From an uncultured Oscillibacter sp. (GTDB lineage Bacteria; Bacillota; Clostridia; Oscillospirales; Oscillospiraceae): a DNA stretch of 27,285 nt. The stretch lies in NCBI GenBank assembly GCA_910584995.1, contig CAJUDW010000031.1:1-27285 (forward strand), written 5' to 3'. The notes beneath the pieces are model-generated. The model saw only the letters and a list, made by a program, of their open reading frames with translations. It was not told the origin of the DNA and did not search any database. Numbering within the stretch: position 1 is the first letter of the stretch; each line of letters starts with the position of its first letter. Made by a program: the position numbers and the translations under genes. Positions 14,800-27,208 of the stretch are shown piece by piece.

Positions 14800-14985
14800 A
14801 TGAGCAAAACTGCCAGCATGGTTATGAAGATCATTGGCGCCAGCCTGGCTTTCGCCGCCTTCGTCTGCCTGCTGATCGGCGGATGGCAGGACCTGAGCGT
14901 TGGCATGTGCGGCATGAAGAGCCGCATGACCAAGCGTTTCGGCTCTGAGTACGACGATTACGCAGACGAGGAATTATACGACTGA
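14800..14985 (+). CDS. Small membrane-anchored protein of unknown function
   Basis: This 61-residue protein starts at an ATG preceded by GGAAAGGAGAG and is closed by a perfect terminator, so it is a real transcription unit. Residues about 8-29 (VMKIIGASLAFAAFVCLLIGGW) are one transmembrane helix. The loop DLSVGMCGMKSRMTKRFG is basic, and the C-terminal 15 residues (SEYDDYADEELYD) are strongly acidic. With no cleavage site, it is probably a single-pass membrane protein. I do not recognise the family. It sits directly upstream of the rpoB promoter, separated by two terminators, so it is not part of the polymerase operon. Confidence 0.75.
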   Translation: MSKTASMVMKIIGASLAFAAFVCLLIGGWQDLSVGMCGMKSRMTKRFGSEYDDYADEELYD

Positions 14986-15003
14986 ACCGGTTGAAAAATT
15001 TGA

Positions 15004-15040
15004 AACATCAAAAAAGCGGCCTTGCCGCTTTTTTGATGTT
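15004..15040. terminator. Intrinsic terminator after the 61-aa protein gene
   Basis: A perfect 17-bp inverted repeat (15004-15020 with 15024-15040, loop CTT) contains A6 and T6 runs next to the GCGGC/GCCGC core, so it can work in both directions. Confidence 0.9.
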
Positions 15041-15083
15041 CCGTCTCCCGGCGGCCTATCCAGGAAAGCCGCCGCCATGCCTG

Positions 15084-15111
15084 GTGCGATCCAAAATGGA
15101 TCGCACTTTTT
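15084..15111 (+). terminator. Second intrinsic terminator upstream of rpoB
   Basis: GTGCGATCCA (15084-15093) pairs perfectly with TGGATCGCAC (15097-15106) over a 3-base loop, followed by T5. A further GC hairpin (GCGCCCC with GGGGCGC, 15112-15132) follows. Together with 15004-15040 this insulates rpoB from upstream transcription. Confidence 0.8.
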
Positions 15112-15179
15112 GCGCCCCCGGAATTGGGGCGCAGGCAAAAAAATAACCGGGCCGGACGCCCGATTTTCCAAAATAATCC

Positions 15180-15208
15180 TTGACAACTGATATGACTCGT
15201 GATAAAAT
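15180..15208 (+). promoter_or_regulatory. rpoBC promoter and long leader
   Basis: TTGACA (15180-15185), a 17-bp spacer and TAAAAT (15203-15208) with TGA upstream form a near-consensus promoter. The leader to the rpoB ATG at 15404 is about 190 nt. I see no riboswitch or tRNA-like structure in it. The gene-free stretch 15041-15403 otherwise holds only the hairpins listed. Confidence 0.85.
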
Positions 15209-15403
15209 TAGACGCTTTATGTAATGGCAGGGGACACTCCGCCATTCTTTATCCCTTACACAGCATAGCACATTTCCCATGGCAATGCAAGAGCGGAACG
15301 GCAGATTTTTAACAACTACGCCGTGTGTGCCGCAATTGCCCCGCCGGAAAAGCGACGCCTGCGCCGGACAGGGCGCGGAGCGGAAGAAAGGTGATTTGAG
15401 AAG

Positions 15404-18400
15404 ATGGCCAAAGACAAGTATTACGGCAAAACCCTTCGTAAGAACTTTGCCCGGCATGAGGAAGTCATGCTGATGCCGAACCTCCTGGAGATTCAGAAGG
15501 ATTCCTATAAGTGGTTTCTGGAGACCGGCCTCCGGGACGTGTTCGAGGACGTGGGGGCGATTACCGACTACCAGGGGAATCTGGAGTTGAGTTTCATCGA
15601 CTACAAGATGGACGAGCCGCCCAAGTACGACGTGGAGGAGTGCAAGGCCCGGGACGCCAACTACGCCGCCCCCCTGAAGGTCAAGGTGCGCCTCATCATC
15701 CGCAAGGACGGCGCCATCGTCTCCATCCCGGAACAGTGGATCTTCATGGGCGACTTCCCCCTGATGACCCATTCCGGCACCTTCATCATTAACGGCGCGG
15801 AGCGCGTGGTGGTCTCCCAGATCGTCCGCTCCCCCGGCGTGTATTACGGCAAGGAACTGGACGTCAAGACCGACCTGCCGATCCTCACCTCCACGGTGAT
15901 CCCCTACCGGGGCGCGTGGCTGGAATATGAGACTGACGCCAACGAGGTCTTCTGGGTCCGCATCGACAAGAACCGGAAGATTCCCGTCACCTGCCTGATC
16001 CGGGCCCTGGGCCTGAAAACCGACCAGGAGATCCTGGAGCGGTTCGGGGACGATCCCCGTATTGTGGCCACCCTGGAAAAGGATCCCTGCAAAAACTATG
16101 AGGATGCCATGCTGGAGATCTACCGCCGCCTCCGGCCCGGCGAGCCCCCCACGGTGGAGGCCGCCGAGACTCTCATGAACAACCTCTTCTTTGATCCCCG
16201 GCGTTACGATCTGTCCATCGTGGGCCGGTATAAGTTCAACAAAAAACTCTCCCTGTGGCAGCGGGTCACTGGCTGCCGCCTCCACGAGCCCGCAGCAGAT
16301 CCCGCCACCGGTGAGATCCTCTTCGACGCAGGCCACCTCCTCAGCAAAGAGGACGCCCGCCTGTTGGATACCGTGGGCGTGGGCGAGGTCATTGTGGAAA
16401 CGGAGAGTGGGCCCCTGCGGGTCTTCTCCAATAAGATGTGCGATCTGAGCCACTACGTGGACTTCGACCCCAAGGCCGAGTGCGGCATCAAGGAGCGGGT
16501 CCGGTTCGAGGTCCTTCAGGATCTGCTGAACCAGTACCAGGGCGAGGAGTTGAAAGAACAGATCCGGTTCCACAAGGACGATCTGGTGCCCAAGCACATC
16601 ATCATCGACGATATCCTCACCTCTATTAACTATATGAACGGCCTGGCCCGGGGCCTCTCCGTGCGGGACGATATCGACCATCTGGGCAACCGCCGCCTGC
16701 GGTGCGTAGGCGAACTGCTGCAAAACCAGTTCCGCATCGGCTTCTCCCGTATGGAGCGGGTCATCCGGGAGCGGATGACTATCCAGGACGCCGAGTTCCT
16801 GACCCCCCAGAGCCTCATCAATATCCGCCCGGTCACCGCCGCCATCAAGGAGTTCTTTGGATCCAGCCCCCTGAGCCAGTTCATGGATCAGACCAACCCC
16901 CTGGCGGAACTGACCCACAAACGCCGCCTCTCCGCCCTGGGCCCCGGCGGCCTCTCCCGTGAGCGGGCCAACATGGAAGTCCGGGACGTGCACTACAGCC
17001 ACTATGGCCGCATGTGCCCCATTGAGACTCCCGAAGGCCCCAACATCGGCCTGATCTCCTATCTGGCCACCTACGCCCGGATCAATGAGTACGGCTTCAT
17101 CGAGGCCCCCTACCGGGCTGTGAACAAGGAGAATGGCGAAGTCTCCCAGGAAATCACCTATATGACCGCCGATGAGGAAGACAACTATATTGTCGGCCAG
17201 GCCGCCGAGCCGGTGGATGAAAACGGATGCCTGAAAAACACCCGTATTACCGCCCGCCACCGGGACGAGATCGTGGAAGTCGATCGGGAACGGGTGGACT
17301 ATATCGACGTGTCCCCCCGGATGATGGTCTCCATCGCCACGGCCATGATCCCCTTCCTGCCTAACGACGACGCCAACCGTGCCCTCATGGGCGCCAACAT
17401 GCAGCGGCAGGCCGTGCCCCTGATCCGGCCTGAGGCCCCCATTGTGGGCACCGGCATGGAGCACAAGATCTGCATCGACTCCGAAGTGGTTATCCTGGCG
17501 GAGGGTGACGGCGTGGTCACCTCCGTAGACGCCCGCCACATCACCGTCCAGTATGACAGCGGGGAAACCAAGGATTACAAACTCATCAAATACCTCCGCT
17601 CCAACCACACCACCTGCATCAACCAGCGTCCCATCGTGGACGTGGGCGAGCGGGTGCACGGCCGGTCCGTGGGCCCCGACGGCCAAGTCATCGACCCCAC
17701 CGTCCTGGCAGACGGCCCCGCCACCGATCAGGGTGAAATCGCCCTGGGCCGGAACGTGCTGGTAGGCTTCATGACCTGGGAGGGCTACAACTACGAGGAC
17801 GCCGTCCTCCTGAACGAGCGGCTGGTTCGTGAAGATCTATATACCTCCATCCACATCGAGGAATTCGAGATTGACGCCCGGGATACCAAGCTGGGCCCCG
17901 AAGAGATCACCCGGGACATTCCCAACGTGGGCGAGGACGCCCTGAAGGATCTGGACGAGAACGGCATTATCCGGGTAGGCGCGGAGGTCAAATCCGGCGA
18001 CATCCTGGTGGGCAAGGTTACTCCCAAGGGCGAAACCGACCTGACCGCCGAGGAGCGGCTCCTGCGGGCCATTTTCGGCGAGAAGGCCCGGGAAGTCCGG
18101 GATACTTCTCTGAAAGTCCCCCATGGCGAGAGCGGCATTGTGCTGGACACCAAGGTCTTTACCCGTGAGGCCGGCGACGAGTTGGGGCCGGGCGTGAACA
18201 TGGTCGTCCGGGTCTATATCGCCCAGCGCCGGAAGATCCAGGTCGGCGACAAGATGGCCGGACGCCACGGCAACAAGGGCGTCGTCTCCCGGGTCCTGCC
18301 CCAGGAGGATATGCCCTTCCTGCCGGACGGCACGCCGCTGGATATCGTGCTGAACCCCCTGGGCGTGCCCAGCCGTATGAATATCGGCCAGGTCCTGGAG

Positions 18401-19135
18401 GTCCACCTGGGCTACGCTGCCCACGCCCTTGGCTGCAAGGTAGCCACCCCCATTTTCGACGGTGCCCGGGAGGAGGACATCTCCGCCATGCTGGAGGAGG
18501 CAGGCCTCGACCCGGAGGGCAAGAGCGTGCTTTACGACGGCCGCACCGGCGAGCCCTTCGACAATAAAGTTACCGTAGGCTATGTCTACTTCCTGAAGCT
18601 GCACCATCTGGTGGACGACAAGATCCACGCCCGCTCCACCGGCCCCTACTCCCTCGTGACCCAGCAGCCCCTGGGCGGCAAGGCCCAGTTCGGCGGCCAG
18701 CGGTTCGGCGAAATGGAAGTCTGGGCCCTGGAGGCTTACGGCGCGGCTTACACCCTCCAGGAGATCCTGACCGTAAAGTCCGACGACGTAACCGGCCGCG
18801 TCCGCACCTACGAGGCTATCGTCAAGGGCCACAACGTGCCCCAGCCCGGCGTGCCGGAGTCCTTCAAGGTCCTGGTGAAAGAACTCCAGTCCCTGTGCCT
18901 GGACATCCAGGTGCTGGACGCCGAGGGCAGCGTCATCGAACTGAAAGAGGACGAGGATGCCATGGATACCTTCAACCTGGCCAGGATGGACGCCGACGAC
19001 GACCGCCACCGGGCCTTTGCCGAGGAGACGGAGTTCGAGGATTCCGGCTTCGACATTGAGGACGCTCCGGAAGACGCCGGAGCCGACATCGACGCCGGTA
19101 TGGATATGGACATGGATTTTGACGACGGGGAATGA
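15404..19135 (+). CDS. rpoB: DNA-directed RNA polymerase subunit beta
   Basis: This 1243-residue catalytic beta subunit of RNA polymerase begins MAKDKYYGKTLRKNF. The start ATG follows GAAAGGTGA at 12 or so bases. The rifamycin-binding cluster around residues 485-515 (SQFMDQTNPLAELTHKRRLSALGPGG) carries the susceptible-type residues at D495, H505 and S510 (E. coli D516, H526, S531), with Ala at the position of E. coli S522. The fork/catalytic regions RDVHYSHYGRMCPIETPEGPN and KMAGRHGNKGVVSRVLP are intact. The C-terminus after the canonical end is an acidic tail of about 50 residues rich in Asp and Met-Asp repeats, longer than in Bacillus. It is followed 54 bp downstream by rpoC and has its own promoter. 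Confidence 0.98.
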   Translation: MAKDKYYGKTLRKNFARHEEVMLMPNLLEIQKDSYKWFLETGLRDVFEDVGAITDYQGNLELSFIDYKMDEPPKYDVEECKARDANYAAPLKVKVRLIIRKDGAIVSIPEQWIFMGDFPLMTHSGTFIINGAERVVVSQIVRSPGVYYGKELDVKTDLPILTSTVIPYRGAWLEYETDANEVFWVRIDKNRKIPVTCLIRALGLKTDQEILERFGDDPRIVATLEKDPCKNYEDAMLEIYRRLRPGEPPTVEAAETLMNNLFFDPRRYDLSIVGRYKFNKKLSLWQRVTGCRLHEPAADPATGEILFDAGHLLSKEDARLLDTVGVGEVIVETESGPLRVFSNKMCDLSHYVDFDPKAECGIKERVRFEVLQDLLNQYQGEELKEQIRFHKDDLVPKHIIIDDILTSINYMNGLARGLSVRDDIDHLGNRRLRCVGELLQNQFRIGFSRMERVIRERMTIQDAEFLTPQSLINIRPVTAAIKEFFGSSPLSQFMDQTNPLAELTHKRRLSALGPGGLSRERANMEVRDVHYSHYGRMCPIETPEGPNIGLISYLATYARINEYGFIEAPYRAVNKENGEVSQEITYMTADEEDNYIVGQAAEPVDENGCLKNTRITARHRDEIVEVDRERVDYIDVSPRMMVSIATAMIPFLPNDDANRALMGANMQRQAVPLIRPEAPIVGTGMEHKICIDSEVVILAEGDGVVTSVDARHITVQYDSGETKDYKLIKYLRSNHTTCINQRPIVDVGERVHGRSVGPDGQVIDPTVLADGPATDQGEIALGRNVLVGFMTWEGYNYEDAVLLNERLVREDLYTSIHIEEFEIDARDTKLGPEEITRDIPNVGEDALKDLDENGIIRVGAEVKSGDILVGKVTPKGETDLTAEERLLRAIFGEKAREVRDTSLKVPHGESGIVLDTKVFTREAGDELGPGVNMVVRVYIAQRRKIQVGDKMAGRHGNKGVVSRVLPQEDMPFLPDGTPLDIVLNPLGVPSRMNIGQVLEVHLGYAAHALGCKVATPIFDGAREEDISAMLEEAGLDPEGKSVLYDGRTGEPFDNKVTVGYVYFLKLHHLVDDKIHARSTGPYSLVTQQPLGGKAQFGGQRFGEMEVWALEAYGAAYTLQEILTVKSDDVTGRVRTYEAIVKGHNVPQPGVPESFKVLVKELQSLCLDIQVLDAEGSVIELKEDEDAMDTFNLARMDADDDRHRAFAEETEFEDSGFDIEDAPEDAGADIDAGMDMDMDFDDGE

Positions 19136-19189
19136 TCCAAGCCGCCGTGTATGGAATCATGGGATCATGAAGGAGGAAATCGCACTATT

Positions 19190-22993
<3,804 letters not shown>

Positions 22994-23000
22994 GCCTTAC

Positions 23001-23070
23001 AGCAAGGCCCCCGGAAATCTTCCGGGGGCCTTGCTGCGTGTCAAAAAAAGCAGCACAGCCGCTTTTTTGA
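23001..23070 (+). terminator. Terminators after rpoC
   Basis: A 16-bp perfect hairpin (23001-23016 with 23020-23035) lies 8 bp after the rpoC stop but lacks a U-run. It is followed by a second hairpin, TCAAAAAA(A)GC...GCTTTTTTGA (23041-23070), whose right arm supplies T6. The pair probably ends most rpoBC transcripts. Confidence 0.75.
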
Positions 23071-23267
23071 GAGGGTTCCGCTCCGCTCTGCGCCTCGGTT
23101 GGCCGCTTTCAGCGGACAATTCGACGCTCGCTTTGCGCAAGGTGTTTTTCCCACGTACACGCCGCGGGAAAAACAATTGAACTATATTTCGCCGCCCCGG
23201 CGGCGAAACTCTTGCAGAGGGCTTTTTTGACAGGCTGGAAAGGCCCACGGAAATCTTCCGGAGGCCT
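23003..23267. repeat. About 265-bp element with imperfect ~48-bp terminal inverted repeats
   Basis: The left end (CAAGGCCCCCGGAAATCTTCC..., then TGTCAAAAAAAGC) matches the reverse complement of the right end (23221-23267) with few mismatches. The asymmetric TGTCAAAAAA part shows the orientation is inverted rather than direct. The interior contains further palindromes: TTTTTCCC...GGGAAAAA at about 23144-23175 and a 10-bp-arm hairpin at 23187-23208 (TTTCGCCGCC with GGCGGCGAAA). No protein is credible inside. It looks like a non-coding interspersed repeat or MITE-like element. Confidence 0.5.
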
Positions 23268-23499
23268 TGTCCTTTCCCTGTGCCCCGGCGCGGATTCACC
23301 CTAAGCCGGGGCTGCATACGGCGCATCTGCCCTGCCCCGGAACCCTTCCAGCAGGGACATTTGCCCGGCGGAGAAGGCTCCGCCGGGCGGAAAACCGCTC
23401 TGTGGGCCGCATAAACTGGGCAAAAGCCTTAAAAATCCCGGGGAAATTGCTGTGCCAGCCGGGAAAATTATATAATTAAAATTCATTTTCAGAAAAGAC
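23268..23499. other. Non-coding stretch before the L7Ae-like gene
   Basis: No gene is seen. A perfect GC-rich hairpin (GCCCGGCGGAG 23363-23373 with CTCCGCCGGGC 23378-23388) lacks a U-run. The last 60 bases become A+T-rich leading into the promoter at 23500-23528. Confidence 0.5.
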
Positions 23500-23528
23500 T
23501 TGACGCTGGCCGCCGCTGATGATATAAT
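23500..23528 (+). promoter_or_regulatory. Promoter of the L7Ae-like/rpsL/rpsG/fusA operon
   Basis: TTGACG (23500-23505), a 17-bp spacer and TATAAT (23523-23528) preceded by TGA form a strong extended promoter. The spacer and -10 context closely resemble the other promoters in this window. It separates the translation genes from rpoBC control. Confidence 0.85.
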
Positions 23529-23597
23529 TTCCAAATGCGCGGACTGGTTCCGCGAATTTTGCCATGCGATTCCGTGCGCGTCAGGAGGGGATTTCCC

Positions 23598-23861
23598 ATG
23601 CTCGGGGAACTTACGTCCCAGGAAAAGGTTGTGGGGATCAAGCAATCCCGCCGGGCCATCCGGGAGGGCCTTGCCCGCCTGGTATATCTCGCCTGTGACG
23701 CCGACCCCGCCATTACCGATCCGGTGGCGGAGACCTGCGCGGCGGCAAACGTGCCCGTGGAGCGGGTGTACACCATGGCCCAGCTGGGCCGGGCCTGCCG
23801 GGTCGGCGTCGGGGCCTCTGTGGTGGCTGTTCTCAGCGGGACTAACAAATTTTCCCGCTAA
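23598..23861 (+). CDS. ybxF: L7Ae-like K-turn RNA-binding ribosomal protein (YbxF family)
   Basis: The start is the ATG at 23598 after AGGAGGGG at 7 bases; a longer frame from 23535 lacks such a site. The 87-residue protein has the L7Ae/L30e/S12e fold signature: GIKQSRRAIREG near residues 13-24, a central LVYLACDADP strand/loop, and MAQLGRACRVGVGASVVAVL near the end. It would bind kink-turn RNA. The position between rpoC and rpsL is the same as ybxF (rplGB) in Bacillus subtilis, which supports the name. The cellular RNA target is not clear; ribosome association has been reported for the Bacillus protein. Confidence 0.9.
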   Translation: MLGELTSQEKVVGIKQSRRAIREGLARLVYLACDADPAITDPVAETCAAANVPVERVYTMAQLGRACRVGVGASVVAVLSGTNKFSR

Positions 23862-23962
23862 ATTTGGTTTTTTCGGAATAACTACCAGGTTTTCCGCAAA
23901 AAATAGAGATGGTGTCCGTCAATGGCGGAACCACCAAAAATTTCAAAGAAAGGAGAAATTCA

Positions 23963-24379
23963 ATGCCTACCTTTAATCAGCTGGTCCGGAAAGGAAGAGA
24001 GAAGGTCACCTACAAGTCCACCTCTCCCGCCCTGCAGTTCGGTCTCAACACCCTGAAAACCAAGACCACCGACCTGCCCTCCCCTCAGAAGCGGGGTGTC
24101 TGCACCGCGGTGCGTACCGCTACCCCCAAGAAGCCCAACTCCGCTCTGCGTAAGATCGCCCGTGTGCGCCTGACCAACGGCTATGAAGTCACCGCCTATA
24201 TTCCCGGCGTGGGCCACAGCCTCCAGGAGCACTCCGTGGTTATGATCCGCGGCGGCCGTGTCAAGGACCTTCCCGGTGTCCGTTACCACATCATCCGCGG
24301 TACGCTGGACACCCAGGGCGTTTCCGGCCGTATGCAGAGCCGTTCCAAGTACGGCGCCAAGCGTCCCAAGTCCAAGTAA
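23963..24379 (+). CDS. rpsL: 30S ribosomal protein S12
   Basis: This 138-residue protein begins MPTFNQLVRKGREKV from the ATG at 23963, after AAAGGAGAAA; the earlier ATG at 23909 has no such site. It lies in the decoding centre of the small subunit. It has the extra ~13-residue N-terminal insertion (around 22-38) typical of Gram-positive S12. The streptomycin-related loops are of wild type: TATPKKPNSALRK with K56 (E. coli K43) and GGRVKDLPGVRYH with K101. D102, the site of beta-methylthiolation in many bacteria, is present. It is followed by rpsG after a 137-bp gap with no clear terminator. Confidence 0.98.
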   Translation: MPTFNQLVRKGREKVTYKSTSPALQFGLNTLKTKTTDLPSPQKRGVCTAVRTATPKKPNSALRKIARVRLTNGYEVTAYIPGVGHSLQEHSVVMIRGGRVKDLPGVRYHIIRGTLDTQGVSGRMQSRSKYGAKRPKSK

Positions 24380-24516
24380 GGACCACACTCTGAAAGCTTT
24401 GCCGAATAGGTTTATATATAATGTATGTACCTCTTTGGCAGGCATTCACAAGGGGCTGCAATATGCCTTTTGAGTACCTATGAGATCATAGAATCATTAT
24501 GAAGGAGGGAAGCATA

Positions 24517-24987
24517 GTGCCCAGAAGAGGTAATGTTCCCAAAAGAGAGATTCTGCCGGATCCTGTGTATGGCTCCGTGTTGGTGACCCGGCTCATCAAC
24601 AACGTCATGCTGGACGGCAAGAAGGGCGTCGCCCAGAAGGTTGTGTACTCAGCCTTCGATCAGATTAAGGAAAAGACCGGCAAGGACGCCGTGGAAGTGT
24701 TCACCCAGGCTATGGAGAATATCATGCCCAGCCTGGAGGTCAAGGCCCGCCGTGTGGGCGGCGCCAACTACCAGGTGCCCATGGAGGTCCGTCCCGCCCG
24801 CCGCACCACCCTCGGCCTGCGGTGGCTGACCGCCTATTCCCGCGCCCGCGGCGAGCGGACCATGGCCGAGCGTCTGGCCGGCGAAATCATGGACGCCGCC
24901 AACAATACCGGCGCCGCGGTCAAAAAGCGCGAGGATGTCCACAAGCAGGCCGAAGCCAACAAGGCCTTCGCGCATTTCCGTTGGTAA
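24517..24987 (+). CDS. rpsG: 30S ribosomal protein S7
   Basis: The start is the GTG at 24517, 9 bases after AAGGAGGG, giving a 156-residue protein of exactly the usual length, beginning (M)PRRGNVPKREILPDP. An ATG at 24499 that overlaps the ribosome binding site would add six unrelated residues and is rejected. S7 organises the 3' major domain of 16S rRNA and contacts the E-site tRNA. The conserved core LEVKARRVGGANYQVPMEVRP and the C-terminal NNTGAAVKKREDVHKQAEAN are intact. The fusA start is 17 bp downstream. Confidence 0.97.
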   Translation: MPRRGNVPKREILPDPVYGSVLVTRLINNVMLDGKKGVAQKVVYSAFDQIKEKTGKDAVEVFTQAMENIMPSLEVKARRVGGANYQVPMEVRPARRTTLGLRWLTAYSRARGERTMAERLAGEIMDAANNTGAAVKKREDVHKQAEANKAFAHFRW

Positions 24988-25004
24988 GTTAGGAGAAAAA
25001 CAAT

Positions 25005-27107
25005 ATGCCGAGAAAAACACCGCTTGAAAATACCAGAAATATCGGCATTATGGCTCACATCGACGCAGGCAAGACGACGACCACCGAGCGCATCCTGTTC
25101 TACACCGGTGTGAACTATAAGATCGGTGAAACCCATGACGGCACCGCCACCATGGACTGGATGGCCCAGGAGCAGGAGCGCGGCATCACCATCACCTCTG
25201 CCGCCACCACGTGCTTCTGGTCCGGCTCCAAGAATCAGTACAAGCCCACCCGGATCAACATCATCGACACTCCGGGCCACGTGGACTTCACTGTGGAAGT
25301 GGAACGCTCCCTGCGGGTGCTGGACGGCAGTGTGACCGTCCTCTGCGCCAAGGGCGGCGTGGAGCCTCAGTCCGAGACTGTCTGGCGTCAGGCCGACAAC
25401 TATAAGGTTCCCCGCATGATCTACGTCAACAAGATGGACATCATGGGCGCGGACTTCTATCACGTCCTGAAGATGATCGAGGACCGGCTCAAGTGCAATG
25501 CCGTGCCTGTTCAGCTGCCCATCGGCGCGGAGGATACCTTCAAGGGCATCATCGACCTGGTGGAGATGAACGCCGATATCTACTATGACGACCTGGGCAA
25601 GGATATGCGTGTGGAGGAGATCCCCGCCGATATGATGGATCTCGCCAACGAATACCGGGAAAAGCTGCTGGACGCCGTTTCCATGTTTGATGACGAGATC
25701 ATGGAAACGTATCTAGCCGGTGAGGAAGTCTCCCAGGAGAAGATCCGGGCCGCCATCCGCAAGGCCACTATCGCCAATGAGATGGTTCCCGTCACCTGCG
25801 GCACCTCTTACAAAAACAAGGGTGTGCAGAAGATGCTGGACGCCATTGTGGACTATATGCCCGCTCCCACCGACGTGCCCGCTATCAAGGGCGTCAATCC
25901 CAAGACCGAGGAGGAAGAGGTGCGGGAGTCCGACGATAATGCCCCCTTCTCCGCTCTGGCCTTCAAGATCATGACCGACCCCTATGTGGGCCGCCTCAGC
26001 TTCTTCCGGGTTTATTCCGGACATCTGACCACCGGCTCCACCGTGCTTAACAGCACCAAGAACATCAAGGAACGCATCGGCCGTATCCTGCAGATGCACG
26101 CCAACCACCGGGAGGATATCGAGGAGGTTTTCTCCGGCGATATCGAAGCCGCCGTGGGCCTGAAGAACACCACCACCGGCGACACCCTGTGCGACGAAAA
26201 GCATCCCGTCATCCTGGAGTCTATGGAGTTCCCCGAGCCGGTTATCCGGGTGGCCATTGAACCCAAGACCAAGGCCGGCCAGGAGAAGATGGGCCTCGCC
26301 CTGATCAAGCTGGCCGAGGAGGATCCCACCTTCAAGACCTACACCGACGAGGAGACCGGCCAGACTATTATCGCCGGTATGGGCGAACTGCATCTGGAGA
26401 TCATCGTGGATCGCCTCCTGCGGGAATTCAAGGTGGAAGCCAACGTAGGTGCGCCTCAGGTGGCCTACAAGGAGACCATCAAGAAAGCTGTGGATCAGGA
26501 CACCAAGTATGCCCGCCAGTCCGGCGGCAAGGGTCAGTACGGCCACGTCAAGATCCATGTGGAGCCCAACGAGTCCGGCAAGGGCTACGAGTTTATCAAC
26601 GCCGTCGTGGGCGGCGCAGTGCCCAAGGAGTATATCCCGGCTGTTGACGCCGGTATCCAGGGCGCCATGAACGCGGGCGTTGTGGCCGGGTTCCCTGTGG
26701 AGGACGTGAAGGTCACCCTTTACGACGGCTCCTACCACGAGGTGGACTCCTCCGAAATGGCCTTCAAGATTGCCGGTTCCATGGCCTTCAAGGAAGCCAT
26801 GCGGAAGGCGGATCCCACCCTGCTGGAGCCCATCATGAAGGTTTCCGTTATCGTGCCCGACGAGTATATGGGCGACGTCATCGGCGATCTGAACTCCCGC
26901 CGGGGCCAGATCACCCAGCTGGAGGCCCGTTCCGGCGCCCAGCAGATTGACGCCCACGTACCACTGGCGGAGATGTTCGGCTACGCCACGGATCTCCGCT
27001 CCCGCACCCAGGGCCGGGGCCAGTATACCATGGAGCCCAGCCACTATATCGAGATCCCCAAGAACATCCGGGAGAAAATTGTGGACGAACGTTCCCGCCC
27101 GCAGTAA
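25005..27107 (+). CDS. fusA: Translation elongation factor G
   Basis: This 700-residue GTPase drives translocation of tRNA and mRNA on the ribosome. The start ATG follows TAGGAGAAAA. Nucleotide-binding motifs are complete: G1 AHIDAGKTT (17-25), switch I/G2 RGITITSAATT (59-69), G3 DTPGHVDF (88-95) and G4 NKMD (142-145). The domain III-V landmarks GMGELHLEIIVDRL and GGAVPKEYIPAVDAGIQGA follow, ending at the usual position. The order rpsL-rpsG-fusA-tuf is the bacterial str operon. Nothing unusual was seen in length or composition. Confidence 0.98.
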   Translation: MPRKTPLENTRNIGIMAHIDAGKTTTTERILFYTGVNYKIGETHDGTATMDWMAQEQERGITITSAATTCFWSGSKNQYKPTRINIIDTPGHVDFTVEVERSLRVLDGSVTVLCAKGGVEPQSETVWRQADNYKVPRMIYVNKMDIMGADFYHVLKMIEDRLKCNAVPVQLPIGAEDTFKGIIDLVEMNADIYYDDLGKDMRVEEIPADMMDLANEYREKLLDAVSMFDDEIMETYLAGEEVSQEKIRAAIRKATIANEMVPVTCGTSYKNKGVQKMLDAIVDYMPAPTDVPAIKGVNPKTEEEEVRESDDNAPFSALAFKIMTDPYVGRLSFFRVYSGHLTTGSTVLNSTKNIKERIGRILQMHANHREDIEEVFSGDIEAAVGLKNTTTGDTLCDEKHPVILESMEFPEPVIRVAIEPKTKAGQEKMGLALIKLAEEDPTFKTYTDEETGQTIIAGMGELHLEIIVDRLLREFKVEANVGAPQVAYKETIKKAVDQDTKYARQSGGKGQYGHVKIHVEPNESGKGYEFINAVVGGAVPKEYIPAVDAGIQGAMNAGVVAGFPVEDVKVTLYDGSYHEVDSSEMAFKIAGSMAFKEAMRKADPTLLEPIMKVSVIVPDEYMGDVIGDLNSRRGQITQLEARSGAQQIDAHVPLAEMFGYATDLRSRTQGRGQYTMEPSHYIEIPKNIREKIVDERSRPQ

Positions 27108-27115
27108 TTCGGGTA

Positions 27116-27144
27116 TTGATTTTCCCCGCAATATACGGTAAAAT
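27116..27144 (+). promoter_or_regulatory. Internal promoter before tuf
   Basis: TTGATT (27116-27121), a 17-bp spacer and TAAAAT (27139-27144) lie in the gap between fusA and tuf. This would give extra, independent transcription of EF-Tu, as is common because it is needed in excess over the other str products. Confidence 0.7.
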
Positions 27145-27208
27145 AGCGGTGCTGAAGAAATTTCCACCGCACCCATGGATTTTTGCAAAATGATAGGAGG
27201 ATTATCAA

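Noticed and set aside
22997..23326. Minus-strand 109-codon Arg-rich frame
   Set aside because: It runs through terminators and palindromes of a non-coding repeat element and has no plausible translation signals.
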